A stretch of DNA of 64,000 nucleotides from Jacaranda mimosifolia (Eukaryota; Streptophyta; Magnoliopsida; Lamiales; Bignoniaceae): the NCBI GenBank assembly GCA_018894105.1, contig CM032122.1:22603674-22667673 (forward strand). Direction: 5' to 3'. The notes under the pieces were generated by a model. That model did no database searches. It saw nothing but the letters and a program-made list of their open reading frames with translations, and was not told the DNA's origin. The position numbers and the translations under genes are program-made. Shown here one piece after another: positions 24,479 through 34,989 of this stretch (position 1 is its first letter; the number at the start of each line of letters is the position of its first letter).

Positions 24479-24663
24479 AAAATGAGAATATATGAAATAA
24501 TGAGAAATGAGGAATAATGATAAATTTATACATATATGTATAAAATGAGAAATATATGAAATAATGGAAGAAGAGAGAAATGAGAATAAAAAGAAAAGAA
24601 AAGACTGAAGAAAAAAGAAAAGAAATGAGAAATATATGAAGTGCTGGAGGGGAGGGATAGGGA

Positions 24664-24665
24664 TT

Positions 24666-24696
<31 letters not shown>

Positions 24697-24697
24697 T
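24664..24697 (+). repeat. (TTC)n microsatellite
   Basis: About eleven perfect TTC/CTT units are followed directly by (ATT)n. Confidence 0.9.
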
Positions 24698-24702
24698 TAT
24701 TA

Positions 24703-25560
24703 TTATATAGTTAGGATGATAGACTCAAAATTTTATTGTTTAAGTTTTGTTTTGTTATATATGAATTAATAAATAAAATATATTTGTGTTTAACAGAATT
24801 ATTTTAGATGTATTTATCATTTTAATGCTATTATGTAATTTTGAATTATATAGATAATAGGATAGACATAAATTTTTATTGTTTAATTTTTATTTCATTT
24901 TTAACTTAACAAATAAAGTCAACAAAATTTATTTAAATTATTAGATATTTTACTATTTCAACATTATTAAATATTTTAACTTAATATTATTAAAATTATA
25001 TGGCCTAAAGTTATAAGTTAGATTTTTAAAAAAAAATTAGATGATAAATTCGTATGAAATAAAATTAAATAAATTTGAAAGATATTTGATATTTTAAATT
25101 CTAATGTTTAGAATATTTTTGATTTTAATATTATTATGTAATTTATAATTATATAGTTAGGATGTCAAACTTAAAGTTTTATTGTTTAAGTTTTTTTTGT
25201 CATATTTGAATTAATAAATAAAATATATTTATATTTAACAGAATTATTTTAGATGTATTTATCATTTTAATATTCTTATGTAATTTTGAATTATATAGAT
25301 AATAGGATAGACTTAAATTTTTATTGTTTAATTTTTATTTCATTTTTAACTTAATAAATAAAGTCAACAAAATTTATTTAAATTTTTATATATTTTACTA
25401 TTTTAACATTATTAGTATTGTAACTTAATATTATTAAAATTATATGGCCTGAAGTGATAAATTAGATTTTAAAAAAATATTAGATGGTAAATTTGTATGA
25501 AATAAAACTTTATAAATTTGAAGGATATTTGATATTTTAAATTCTAATGTGCAAGTTTTA
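24703..25560 (+). repeat. tandem duplication, period about 447 bp
   Basis: Copy 1 (from 24703, TATATAGTTAGGATGATAGA) and copy 2 (from about 25150, TATATAGTTAGGATGTCAAA) align along their length. Both include AACAGAATTATTTTAGATG, TAATAGGATAGAC and ATTATATGGCCT. The unit is AT-rich and non-coding. Confidence 0.75.
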
Positions 25561-26229
25561 AATTTTTTTTAGGACTCAATTCATTTAATTTGATAATTTA
25601 GCAAGTCGGATACATGTGTATGTGTGTTTATATATGTGAATATATATATAAATATATATAAGTATATAAATATTTTTCAAGATTTATCTTTTTTTTCATC
25701 TTTTTACTTTTTTCAATTTTTATGTACCTATTTTAATTTTTTGTGCAAATATCCTTTTTTTTTTTTGGTCTAGTGAAATACATGGCAAGAAGAGGTTGCC
25801 ACACCACATGCCACGTAGGAGAGAGGATGTGATGTGGCGCCATGTGGATCGGGCCTACTGCAAATGAATTCGGGCTAGATTTATTGCCAAAATTCAAAAG
25901 TTAGTGTACCAAAAACATAAAGTCAAAATTTGCCAGTATGGTATAGTTACGAGACCAATTGTGCATTTTTCCTCTAAATGAAAACTCTCAATTCATTGAA
26001 TAATTCACAAAAAAGTTATAAAGACCAATATTTTAAAGAAATTGGCCCAACTAATGAATTATTCACTTCAAATTTCTTCAAGCTCAATTTTTAAAATAAA
26101 ACTCAGTTCAATAATAATTCACTAAAAAATTGGTTAAGCCCAATTAACAAATTCTTTACATTATTGTGAAGCCCAGAACAAAAGCCCAACCCACAAGTAT
26201 TAGTAAAAATTTAATTTAATATTCGTTTA
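25561..26229. other. non-coding stretch with possible old TIR-element edge
   Basis: No gene. Around 25790-25850 are CACGTAGG and GTGGCGCCATGTGG motifs. Around 25880-25975 a sequence reads on the - strand as AGGAAAAATGCACAATTGG. This loosely resembles a possible opposite edge at 20982 (AGGGTAAATTGCAACTAG). The match is too weak to call an element. Confidence 0.3.
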
Positions 26230-26652
26230 TAATTAGTAACGAAAATCATTGTTACCATATGTATACAATTGATATTTGGAGGGAATGAATTTTGGAGGGA
26301 AGTTAATTAAAATTTAGTAACTAAAAATTTTGTTACAATATATTTTATCTGTAACAAATATTTTGTTGTTACAAAAGGTACCAAATTTTGTTACAAATAT
26401 ATCTTCTTATATGATGGAAAATGTTATATGTAATAAAATAACATTTTCCGTAACGAATAATTATTTAGTTACGAACATAAAAAATTTAAGGTAACAAATT
26501 TGAGTTAAAGGTAATAAGACTTTTACTTTGTTACTAAAGAATATGTTATTTGAAACAAAAAGTCAACTTTGTTGTAATAAATCTAACATATGTAACGAAT
26601 TTTACCTTTGTTACCAAAATTTTTGTTACGTGAAGTGCAAATTGTTGTAGTG
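26230..26652 (-). repeat. CACTA right terminus and subterminal repeats
   Basis: Inverted counterpart of 17545-18010. It carries multiple GTTACnAAA/TAACGAA motifs in both orientations, ending TTGTTGTAGTG at 26652. Confidence 0.85.
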
Positions 26653-27677
26653 ATAGTGGGAGTAGTATATAGTTTATTATGCTTTATGTCGATGACATCT
26701 TTCTCATTGGGAATGAGGTAGGAATGTTAGAGTGTACTAAAGCATGGTTATCTACTCAATTCTCCATGAAGGATTTGGGAGAAGCATCATACATATTAGG
26801 AATGCATATCTATAGAGATATATCGAGAATGATGCTGGGGCTTTCCCAAAACCCGTACATTGACAAAATACTAAAGAGGTTTAGTATGGAAGAATTCGAG
26901 AAGGGATTCCTTCCCATAGGACATGGCATTCGTCTCTCCAAGTCTATGGCCCCTAAGATTGAAGACGAGAGAAAAAATGATGTCTCACATACCTTATGCC
27001 TCTACTATTGAGAGTATAATGTATGCAGTTCAATGTATGTAATCGAATGTGGCACACGCTCTAATTTTTACGAGCCGTTTCCAATCCAATCTCAATGAGA
27101 ATCACTAGATAGTCGTTGAAGCAATCCTTAAGTACTTGAAAAGGACTAAGGTCTTGTTTTTGGTATACGGCAATGGAGAATTGAAACTCGAGGGGTTTTC
27201 GGATTCAAGTTTCCAATCCGATATAGATGGCCTAAAATCCACTTTTGGATTCATATTTTGCTTTAATGGCAGCGCGGTGAGCTGGAAAAGTTTCAAGCAA
27301 GACACCACGATTGACTCTACCATGGAGGCAGAATATATTGCGGCTTCAGAAAGGAAAGTGTTGGATGAAAAACTTCATTCAAAAGTTGAATGTAGTGCCT
27401 AGCATTGTTGAGCCAGTAGTTGTCTTTTGTGACAACAATGGGACGGTAACGCAAGCTAAAGAGCTAAGATCTCATCAACGATCCTAGCATATTTTGAGGT
27501 GATATCATTTGAACCAAGAGATCATTGATAGAGGTTACATTCGAGTGGAGAGAGTTGCCTCGGAAGAGAATATAGTAGATCCACTGATTAAACCCCTATC
27601 TCAAAAGGTCTTTGAAGGACCTCTTGAGAAAATGGTCTCAAGGGCATGGGGCATTGGCTTTAGGGCAAGTGGGAGAT
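26653..27677 (+). pseudogene. copia reverse transcriptase C-terminal half and RNase H
   Basis: Directly after the CACTA element the RT resumes with the catalytic box LYVDDIFLIGNE at about 26680-26715. It continues through FSMKDLGEASYILGMHIYRD and LSQNPYIDKILKRFSME (27011 stop). RNase H pieces are at 27136-27402 (FSDSSFQSDIDG, TMEAEYIAASE) and the tail at 27509-27703 (VASEENIVDPLIKPL). Several stops and shifts lie between. The purine tract AAGTGGGAGAT (27667-27677) abuts the 3' LTR. The YVDD box itself is intact, a few codons from the insertion point. Confidence 0.9.
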
Positions 27678-29937
27678 TGTTGGAACAGTGCATTGCAAGC
27701 TAATTATATTGGCTTTGTAAAAACTATTTCCTTGTAATACAATCTTGATTGAATGATATACTTTATATGGCCACTTCATCTTATGCTCTTTATCACTTCA
27801 CTGACATTTGGATGAAGCCCTTAGATCACATAAGACTACAGGACTTGATCAATTCACTAGGTGGTGATCATGGAATAAGTCTTACACGGTCGTGATCTTA
27901 AATCTTCTAAGTCATAGGATCTTACGAGACAGGGCATCTGAGATTCGAATAGATTTGTACTAACGATGCATAAATCCAAGGGTTGGATGCTGCTCCGTTC
28001 CATAAGCAATCACATGTAAGATATGGATGCATGTTAATAGGTACTTGTTAGAGAGCAAAGCATTAAAGGCCCGCCCGAAGAATCCACTAGATAGCCGAAG
28101 TGGCAAGTCGATGGTGACAAATTCTCCAGCTTACGCTAGTGTATATAATTAGTCCTCTAACCGGAGGATCTATGGTAACCTTGTGTTTGGTCCTTGTGCT
28201 TTGACTCTTCCTTGGTCACCTAGCAAGCTATTTGGGTAGATATTGGGCACAAGCTACTAAACGTTGAGGTTTGTGAGATCCAAGATAAAATTCGATTCCT
28301 CAACTTTGTGAAGGGAGAGTGCATCTCCTATATATTCTATGATGATCGATTCCAAGAAATCTTTGCGCAAAGAGGTATGACAATTTGGAAAATGAGTTTT
28401 TCAAAGATGAGGTCATTCAATAGAATCAAACATTGGGAATAAAAATATAGTATCGAGGCTATTAGGGAGCCGACAAATATCTTGCCCTAGGCCTCTTTCA
28501 GGAGATAGGAGACGGAAGGACCGTATCTGCATGTTAAGCATAGAGCTCTAATGGTTTTCTAAAAGCATTCATTTCGGTCAATTAGTTGGGCTCAGTGCTT
28601 GAGGTTGGACATCAACTATGGAGATTGGGTACTCTTCAATTAATGGAAATTAATTGAATTGAATCGATTTAGTTTAAAGGAGTTTAATTTAAAATGTATA
28701 TATGATATTCTAAAGTCACAAGGAGTTGTGTGCTCATGTCCAATGAATGGTAGAACCTATCCGGTCACACACAAAAGCCAATTGCATTTCCTAAATCATG
28801 GAGGAACTTTCTAAGTGTTAGAAAATTCACTCCAAAGTGACCGATTTTTTGGATTGAAGTGTCACTTGGCTTGATTAATTTAAGTGTTAAATTGATCAGC
28901 TAATTTAATGAGTTAAATTAGACCAATAATTAAAGAGTTAATTATTTGGTGCCATGTGACTATCAATTGGTCAAGTTAACTTAAAGAGTTAACTTAACAA
29001 AATTAAGCTTAAAGAGTTAAGCTTGTTGACTTAAAAGTTAAGTCAAAGATTAATTAATTAAATTAAAGTGTTTAATTCAATTAATGAGAAGAATAAATTT
29101 TGGAGGAAAAATTCAAATGAAAGGTTCATTTGGTGTGACATTTTAATTAATTTAATATTAAATTTTAAATGTAATTAAAATGCACACAAATTCAAATTAG
29201 ATTTGAATTTGCCCCATTTGAATTTACCAACTTGCATGTATTGCAAGCATGTTGGCGGTCCCCCCCACCTTGAAGAAGGTGTGATGCTAACTTGTCATCA
29301 CACCATCATCCCTCTATATATAGGTATAGAGGTGAGGGTGGGCGGTCACTTGCATCTCTAAGTGAAAAATTAGATTCTCACTATTTTTCCCTCTATTTTC
29401 AATGTGTTCACTCATGTGTTGAAGTTCACCTCTCTCTTCTTCTCCAACCCCAAAAATCGGTCATCTCTCTCTCCTGTCTCCTCTCTTTCTCCAGTTAAAA
29501 GTGAGGAGTAGCGGGAAATTGTATTGGTGTGTAGATCATATTGATAGAGGCAAAACAAATGGTTTACTAAGCCTTTGGAATTCACCTGCGAGAACAGTCA
29601 CTTGGCAATTTTATTGCAGGAGATTCAGAAGGGGTTTTGATCTGAAATTTTCATAGTAGATCCATCAAAGAGTTGAGGTGCTACTGGATTTTTTTCGGAA
29701 TTTTTGGAGAAGCTTGACTTGTGCAAAAGTTGCATTGTTTCTGCTGCGCCGCTGCTTGGCGGATTTTGGATTGAAGAAGACTTCTTCACTTTCTCCTTGG
29801 AATTTAGCTAATCAAGGTAATCCTTTACCTAAATCCATTTCATAAGCATGTTTAGATCCTTGATTTGCTTGAGTAACCTAGTTAATTTTAGCTTTTAAAG
29901 TTTTAATTTATGAATCCGAGTGCTACTCTAGCCTTCA
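27678..29937 (+). repeat. 3' LTR of the copia element, full length
   Basis: The LTR begins TGTTGGAACAGTG and ends CTCTAGCCTTCA, 2260 bp, followed by target duplicate CACAT. It retains the 553 bp block (29257-29809) missing from the 5' LTR. An open frame at 29292-29498 lies in this block and is judged non-coding LTR sequence. Confidence 0.92.
29313..29323 (+). promoter_or_regulatory. TATA box of the copia 3' LTR
   Basis: CTATATATAGG sits in the block unique to the 3' LTR. Transcription from it would start at about 29350 and read out toward the LHCA4-like pseudogene. Confidence 0.55.
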
Positions 29938-30489
29938 CACATAATGGATGTGTGGTGCATACATAGGCAACAGTTGGCAGTTCGATTGGATGATGGTTAA
30001 CAAAAGCAAGTGGGCAAGTGGTTATGGGCTTTAAAAAGACAGTCGATAGTTGAGGTCTGACCCATTTGAATAACTGCCCAGATACTTGGCAATTCAGCCT
30101 GGACTCCAGAAAACCGCCAGCACACCCAATAGCTTGTTAGCTTAGGTCTGCCACATGTTGGCTTTTGCTAGAATTGCTCCTAGCAATTGCGGGATGTCCA
30201 TTGCAGGCTATACATTTATATTAAGCCAAAGACCTCATGGTCTACATAGATAGTACTAGATTTTGAGGTAGACGTGGCATTGGCAATTCCTATGTACTGT
30301 GGATGTTGGAATTAATACAAGATTGGGATGATTTTTTCATAACGTGTTGTGTGTTTTACATTCATATGCATATGCATGTTATTATTATATTGTCTTGCTT
30401 GAAAAACGTTGCATAATTTGAACATAAGCACAAGGCAGGGTGTTTGGGCAGGATGACTAACCTCTAGGTGAGGTTAGGTCGCACAATGA
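29938..30489. other. unassigned sequence between copia and the gene island
   Basis: It begins with the CACAT target duplicate. No gene is supported. It was contiguous with 10341-11056 before the copia insertion. A short self-complementary run, ATATGCATATGCAT, lies at 30363-30376. Confidence 0.4.
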
Positions 30490-31529
30490 GCGAGGAAAAA
30501 CTTGAAGAAAATTATAAGCCAAAATGCCTCTGCAACAACAGCAATGGTTTGGATGCTAAAATAGACAGATCCTCTGGAAAATTGAACCGGGAAGTGTTTG
30601 TTAGACCGGCAGTTTCATCCTATACTTGATTGAAGGTTGAAGCCAGGAAAGGTGAATGGCTACCAGGATTGGGCTCTCCTGCCTATCTTGATGGCAGGTC
30701 ACTAATTTGTGATAGTTTTATCTTTGATCAGTCTTCCTGTAGTCAATGGATTTGATCCACTGGGACGTGCCGAGGGTCCAGAGATCGTTAAATGGTTTGT
30801 CCAGGCTGAACTTGTAAATGGCAGGTGGGCAATGTTGGGTGTTGCTGGAATGCTGTTGCTAGAAGTTTTGACATCAATTGACATTATTAATGCTCCAAAG
30901 TGATACGATGTTGGAAACTTCGAGTACTTTGCCTCTTTATCTACCCTATTTGTGATTGAGTTCATTTTGTTCCATTACACCGAGATCAGAAGGTGGCAAG
31001 AAATCAAGAGCCCTTGAAGTGTCAACCAAGACCTTGTTTTCAAGAACTATAGCTTACATCCAAATGAGGTTGGCTACCCAGGCAGCATCTTCAACCCCCT
31101 AATTTCGCCCTACTTTGGAGGCCAAGGAGAAAGGGATCGCCAATGGTAAGAAGAGCTATTGTCTTAAAAAGTATACAATTTTGGTACATAGATATTAAGA
31201 GGGCAATTGTCTTAAAAAGTGCATGATTACTGTGCGAAACAGATAGACATTAAGATGTCGATTGTCTTAAAAAATACACATCTACAAGATAAGTAGACTT
31301 TAAGAGGGCGATTGTCTTGAAAGGTGCGTGTTTACTGTGTGAGACAGACAGGCATTTTGCTTGCAATGATTTTTAAGATTAGAAGTACTGATTTTCTGTG
31401 GGAATACTCTTTGCAGGAAGACTAGCAATGTTGGCATTCTTGGGATTTGTTGTTCAACACAATGTGATTGGAGAGGGGCACCTTTCTGGCCCTTGGCACA
31501 TAAAAATTATCCAGACACTCAAGGGTTAA
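30490..31529 (+). pseudogene. LHCA4: LHCA4-like photosystem I chlorophyll a/b-binding protein, pseudogene
   Basis: Exon pieces read through the plant Lhca4 order. Exon 1 (about 30490-30697) has SSGKLNRE and [19 protein letters not shown]. Exon 2 (30732-31145) has [26 protein letters not shown] (first transmembrane helix with chlorophyll ligands), [20 protein letters not shown] and NEVGYPGS. Exon 3 (31417-31529) has [17 protein letters not shown] and then a stop. In functional genes the product is a thylakoid antenna subunit of PSI. Defects are in-frame stops near 30631, 30901 and 31015, a frameshift near 31105, loss of several codons after QHNV, a first intron of only 34 bp (30698-30731) and no clear transit-peptide start. 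GT-AG introns remain, so it is a decayed gene copy, not a retrocopy. The call to LHCA4 rather than another LHCA is by sequence recall. Confidence 0.85.
31146..31416 (+). repeat. tandem repeats in the LHCA4-like intron 2
   Basis: The intron (GT at 31146, AG at 31415-31416) holds four units of about 50 bp. Each is built on AGAGGGCGATTGTCTTAAAAAG variants, starting near 31151, 31199, 31253 and 31300. Confidence 0.75.
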
Positions 31530-31739
31530 TCTGCATATTGAAATCGGAATAGAAGATAATGTTTTTCATGTAATCATGAGTGGATGGTTTTGGCTGAGGT
31601 TTGAGTTGTATTTATAAAAAGGGGGACCTTTAACGTACAGAGAATTAAATTCAAGTGGCATTTATCATTCATATAGTCCTAACTAGATCCAAGAATCACT
31701 TCTAAGAGAACAAGAAATCTTTCATCAGATAATTTAGTA

Positions 31740-31745
31740 TTTATT
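31740..31745 (-). terminator. candidate poly(A) signal of the MADS gene
   Basis: AATAAA on the - strand, about 215 bases past the inferred stop. Confidence 0.4.
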
Positions 31746-31959
31746 GTTACAATATTTTCCTTTTCTTTAAGATTCTTACTATTCATTTCTCACCCTGACT
31801 TTTGGGCATAAAGTCATTTAAGTTTTCTGAGTAACTTCTGAACTAAAACCTCTATATAAGAAAAATGGTTGTCTGCCTCCAGCTATGGCATATCTTTTAA
31901 CTATTGATCTTCAGAATTTCTTGAGAACCATTTGAGATGTGTATGGACTGGTCTTCAAC

Positions 31960-34900
31960 TTAAGCATTAAACTGATTTGGTGGCTGCACAAGTTACATAT
32001 CTGAGTTAGCTAAGTTAATTATTTATAAAGTAATTTGATGAAGCAGATCAACAATTTAGAGGCTTCAACAGAAGTATCATAAAAATTGCTAAAAACTCAC
32101 CGGTGGGTAGGAGTTGTCGTTGAAAATAGAAATGGCACATGGACCAGCGGTAGGAACCAAACTATGTTGCAAACTGTTGTAAACAGATCTAGGAAGTTCA
32201 AAATTGCCATTTATCTGATAATCCATGGTGCTAGGTTGAAAAGTTGCCTCTCTTACAGGCTCCATCACGTCTGGAAAACTTAAATTTCCATATGAATGAT
32301 AAGTATATTGTTCGCCAAGAGGTAGTCTCAAGTAAGAAGAGCAGCTGGCATAATCATCAATGCTAATGCCATCGTCTTGTCTTTCATTTTTCACTGGTCT
32401 TTCTTTGTCGAAATCTTGATTTTTCATGATGTCAAAGAAACCAGAACAGCTTGGAAAGGATGTATCTCTCGAGCAATCCATATCTCTGGAAAGCAAAATA
32501 GGACATTACATTTTATGCTAGTTCAGCATCAAATTCAGAAAGGATGTATTTGAAGGGAATTACTTTATTTGATGTAGTTTGGACAAGAAAATATAAGACC
32601 AAAACATCCTGACAGTTAATACATAGCCATCAAACAGTAACTCCTGAAGTTATTATGTAAGAAATGAAGACATTGCCAAGTCTGACGGGTAATAGAACTA
32701 ATTGTCATATGTCGAAAGGTACACAAATAGAGAAGCCCACGTACCTGCTAGCCAAGAAATGGGATTCACTTGGTAGTATCATGTGCTGACTTGCAACACC
32801 TGGAAGCCATGACTGGGTTTGGCAATCCTGATCGCTGGTTTTCGTTATGGGAAAATGCATGCCGTTTTGGGGCTGCAATTTTGAACATGTTTTTAACTCA
32901 CAAAGTTATCCAAGCCCAAGTCTCCATATACAGATGCCTCACTAGCAAACACAAATAGAAATGGAGACATAGAGAGTACTAATAAATTGCTCGATTACCT
33001 GGTTCGAACAATCAAATGAAATAAGGGCATTCTGTGCAAATTTTTCCTGCTGAAAGTAAAGGAGTAAGGTCCTCTGATGTTTAAGACATTAGTCCGCCAA
33101 GAATGGAGAGTGAAAACAACCAAATGATGTAGAGACTCCTATTTTATTATCAATAAATCTTCCAGAACGATAAAAATTACGAAAAACTAAATCTGTTAGG
33201 TCATTTATAAAACATCTCAAAATCGTAACCAGATTTACCTGAAGAAAGAAAACACATCAAGTACCTTATGCAGGCGAATCCTATTCAGGGAATCTGTGAG
33301 TGAATTTTCCATCTGATTGAGATGTTCAATATCTTCAATTTTGTCTGGGTTAGTCCACCAACTGAGGAAAAAGAGAACACTTACAAAGATCTAAACAGAA
33401 TTCAGAGATGAGTTTATTTTACATATACATATATCAGATGAAGTTTAACATGAGAACCAAGCCAGTACACCAATAGTGATAAAAAATTCTTCAACTAGCT
33501 TAGTCAGATGTATCTGATCATAATAACTACAAGTTCTGTCCTGTATAAAGAAACTTGATCAACCATTGAATCATGTGATGATTTTAAAAGTTCTAGTCTG
33601 CACCTTAGTCTTTTATGTATTTCAGTAAGTTGAGCTTGCAGCACCATTACTCGGTTGTGCATTTCCTAGCAGTAACAGATCACCATGAGAAAGATGTCAA
33701 ACAGCTGAGGCCAGTCTAAAGTTTGGCTCAAATTCTCAAGTGAAAGGAAAGTTCGGGATACCTCGGTTGATGGATTACTGCAAGAAGGCAAAAACAAAAG
33801 AAAATAAAATCTACCAGATGCTACTAAAATTTGAGCTTAGTAAATGTGCTAATATAATTGTCTACCTCGTATCTAGAAACTCTTCTATATCCACATCCTG
33901 GTCGACTTTCTTAAAGTTTCTCTTCAAAGTCTGTCATGTCAATGAATTCAAAGTGAACAACTTCATTTTCCTTGCAAGAAGAAAAGTGAGAGTAGAAAAA
34001 TGAACAAACATGGTTCATTTTGAACTTCAAACTTACTTCAAGACTCTCCAACCTCCTGTTTGAAATTCAATAAGGAAAATAAAAGGATTATTTGCAATGA
34101 CAGGCATTTCAAAATTGACAGACACAAAATCAACTGCAAGAAATACCATCTACCTTTTGGCTCTTTCCTTAGGTGTAAGTTGAGCATATTTTGCTATCAT
34201 TTCATCAATGTTGCTGAAACCAAAAGAAAATTTTCAGGAAATATTTAACCCAACAAACACCAAACAAAGCTGAGCACTACTGTTCTAAGTTTGCAAGTAG
34301 CATATTGACAAGGCAAAAATCTGATTAAAGAAAATGTTGGTGAATTTACAATTAATAAGACAAACCTTAATACAATAGACTCTCACATATAAGACTAACA
34401 CTCATAATGTAAATATGGGGGCCTAAAGCCCTAATCCACAACTTATAAATACTCCTTATATTGACTAAAGAGGGAGATCTTCTCTCACTCAAGCAATTCT
34501 CCGAAAGCTTTCCAGGTTAGAGGCCTACTACTTAGACTCTCCAGAATGAAAACCCGAGAAAACTCTCCGGGCAAAACTTATCCCAAATCACATATCTAGT
34601 AATGCAACAGCACACCAAATATCACAGGGGGCTAATCAGTCATCCTTCGGTCGTCGTTTCTTCATTTTGTATATGTAGTTGCTTGAGTTCCCATTTCAAG
34701 CTTAATGTTTCAATGAAATATTGAACCAAGGAAGACATAAATCTTTATCACAAGTAACTAATTATGGTCCAGTGAAAATCTAATTCAAATGCTGGATAAA
34801 ATACCTGCGTTGTCCACGAAATATCGATGGCTTCCCATTTGGAGAAAACATAAGGAGAATAATATCTATGTCACATAACACTGATATTTCCTGGGCTTTT

Positions 34901-34989
34901 TTCAAGATTCCATTCCTTCGTTTGCCATAGGTAACTTGCCGGCTGTTCAGGCTTTCCAATCTTTGTATCTTCAACTTTACCCTTCCCAT
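31960..34989 (-). CDS. MIKC*-type MADS-box transcription factor (AGL30/AGL65 clade)
   Basis: Eleven exons on the - strand join in frame to 362 codons: 34989-34805, 34213-34154, 34055-34037, 33930-33866, 33777-33762, 33665-33604, 33361-33265, 33046-32999, 32872-32745, 32485-32101 and 31983-31960. All introns are GT-AG. Residues 1-61 are a MADS DNA-binding domain (MGRVKLKIQRLE, KRRNGILKKAQE, LCDIDIILLMFSPNGKP). Residues 62-170 are the linker and a K-like coiled coil (LTPKERAKRRLESLE, VLQAQLTEIHKRL, WWTNPDKIEDIEHL). The rest is a Ser/Asp-rich C-terminus. The MADS sequence and NPDKI...EHL block place it in the P clade of MIKC* factors (AGL30, AGL65, AGL94 in Arabidopsis), which act as heterodimers in pollen. 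Length is near the family's. No stop or shift was found, so it is probably functional. The last exon is inferred. If intron 10 is retained, a stop three codons past exon 10 gives 358 residues. Confidence 0.9.

Larger units (their letters stand above)
17545..26652. mobile_element. CACTA (En/Spm-type) DNA transposon, non-autonomous, nested in copia RT
   Basis: The left end is CACTACAACAAATT and the right end, read inverted, is CACTACAACAATTT, typical CACTA termini. Both ends carry dense subterminal TAGTAACGAA / TTTGTTAC motifs (17558-18010 and about 26230-26640). The flanking trinucleotides are CCA and ATA. Taking one 3 bp copy as the target duplication keeps the copia RT frame, which supports a 3 bp duplication that has since diverged. 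The 9.1 kb interior has no transposase or TNP-like frame. It holds a GC-rich minisatellite, AT-rich duplicated blocks and microsatellites. It would need a transposase from elsewhere. Confidence 0.88.
11057..29937 (+). mobile_element. Ty1/copia retrotransposon with nested CACTA element
   Basis: Two LTRs (11057-12757 and 27678-29937) share starts (T[G/A]TTGGAACAGTG) and ends (CTACTCTAGCCTTCA). The element is flanked by a perfect 5 bp direct repeat, CACAT, at 11052-11056 and 29938-29942. A primer-binding site follows the 5' LTR and a purine tract precedes the 3' LTR. Gene order is gag, protease, integrase, RT, RNase H, the Ty1/copia order. The body is about 9.8 kb without the 9.1 kb CACTA element at 17545-26652. 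All reading frames are broken. Confidence 0.92.

Noticed and set aside
30702..30965. 87-codon open frame on -
   Set aside because: It is the antisense shadow of LHCA4-like exon 2.
34375..34620. Possible small retrotransposon piece in MADS intron 1
   Set aside because: The TATAAATACTCC text looks LTR-like, but no edges or target duplication could be found.
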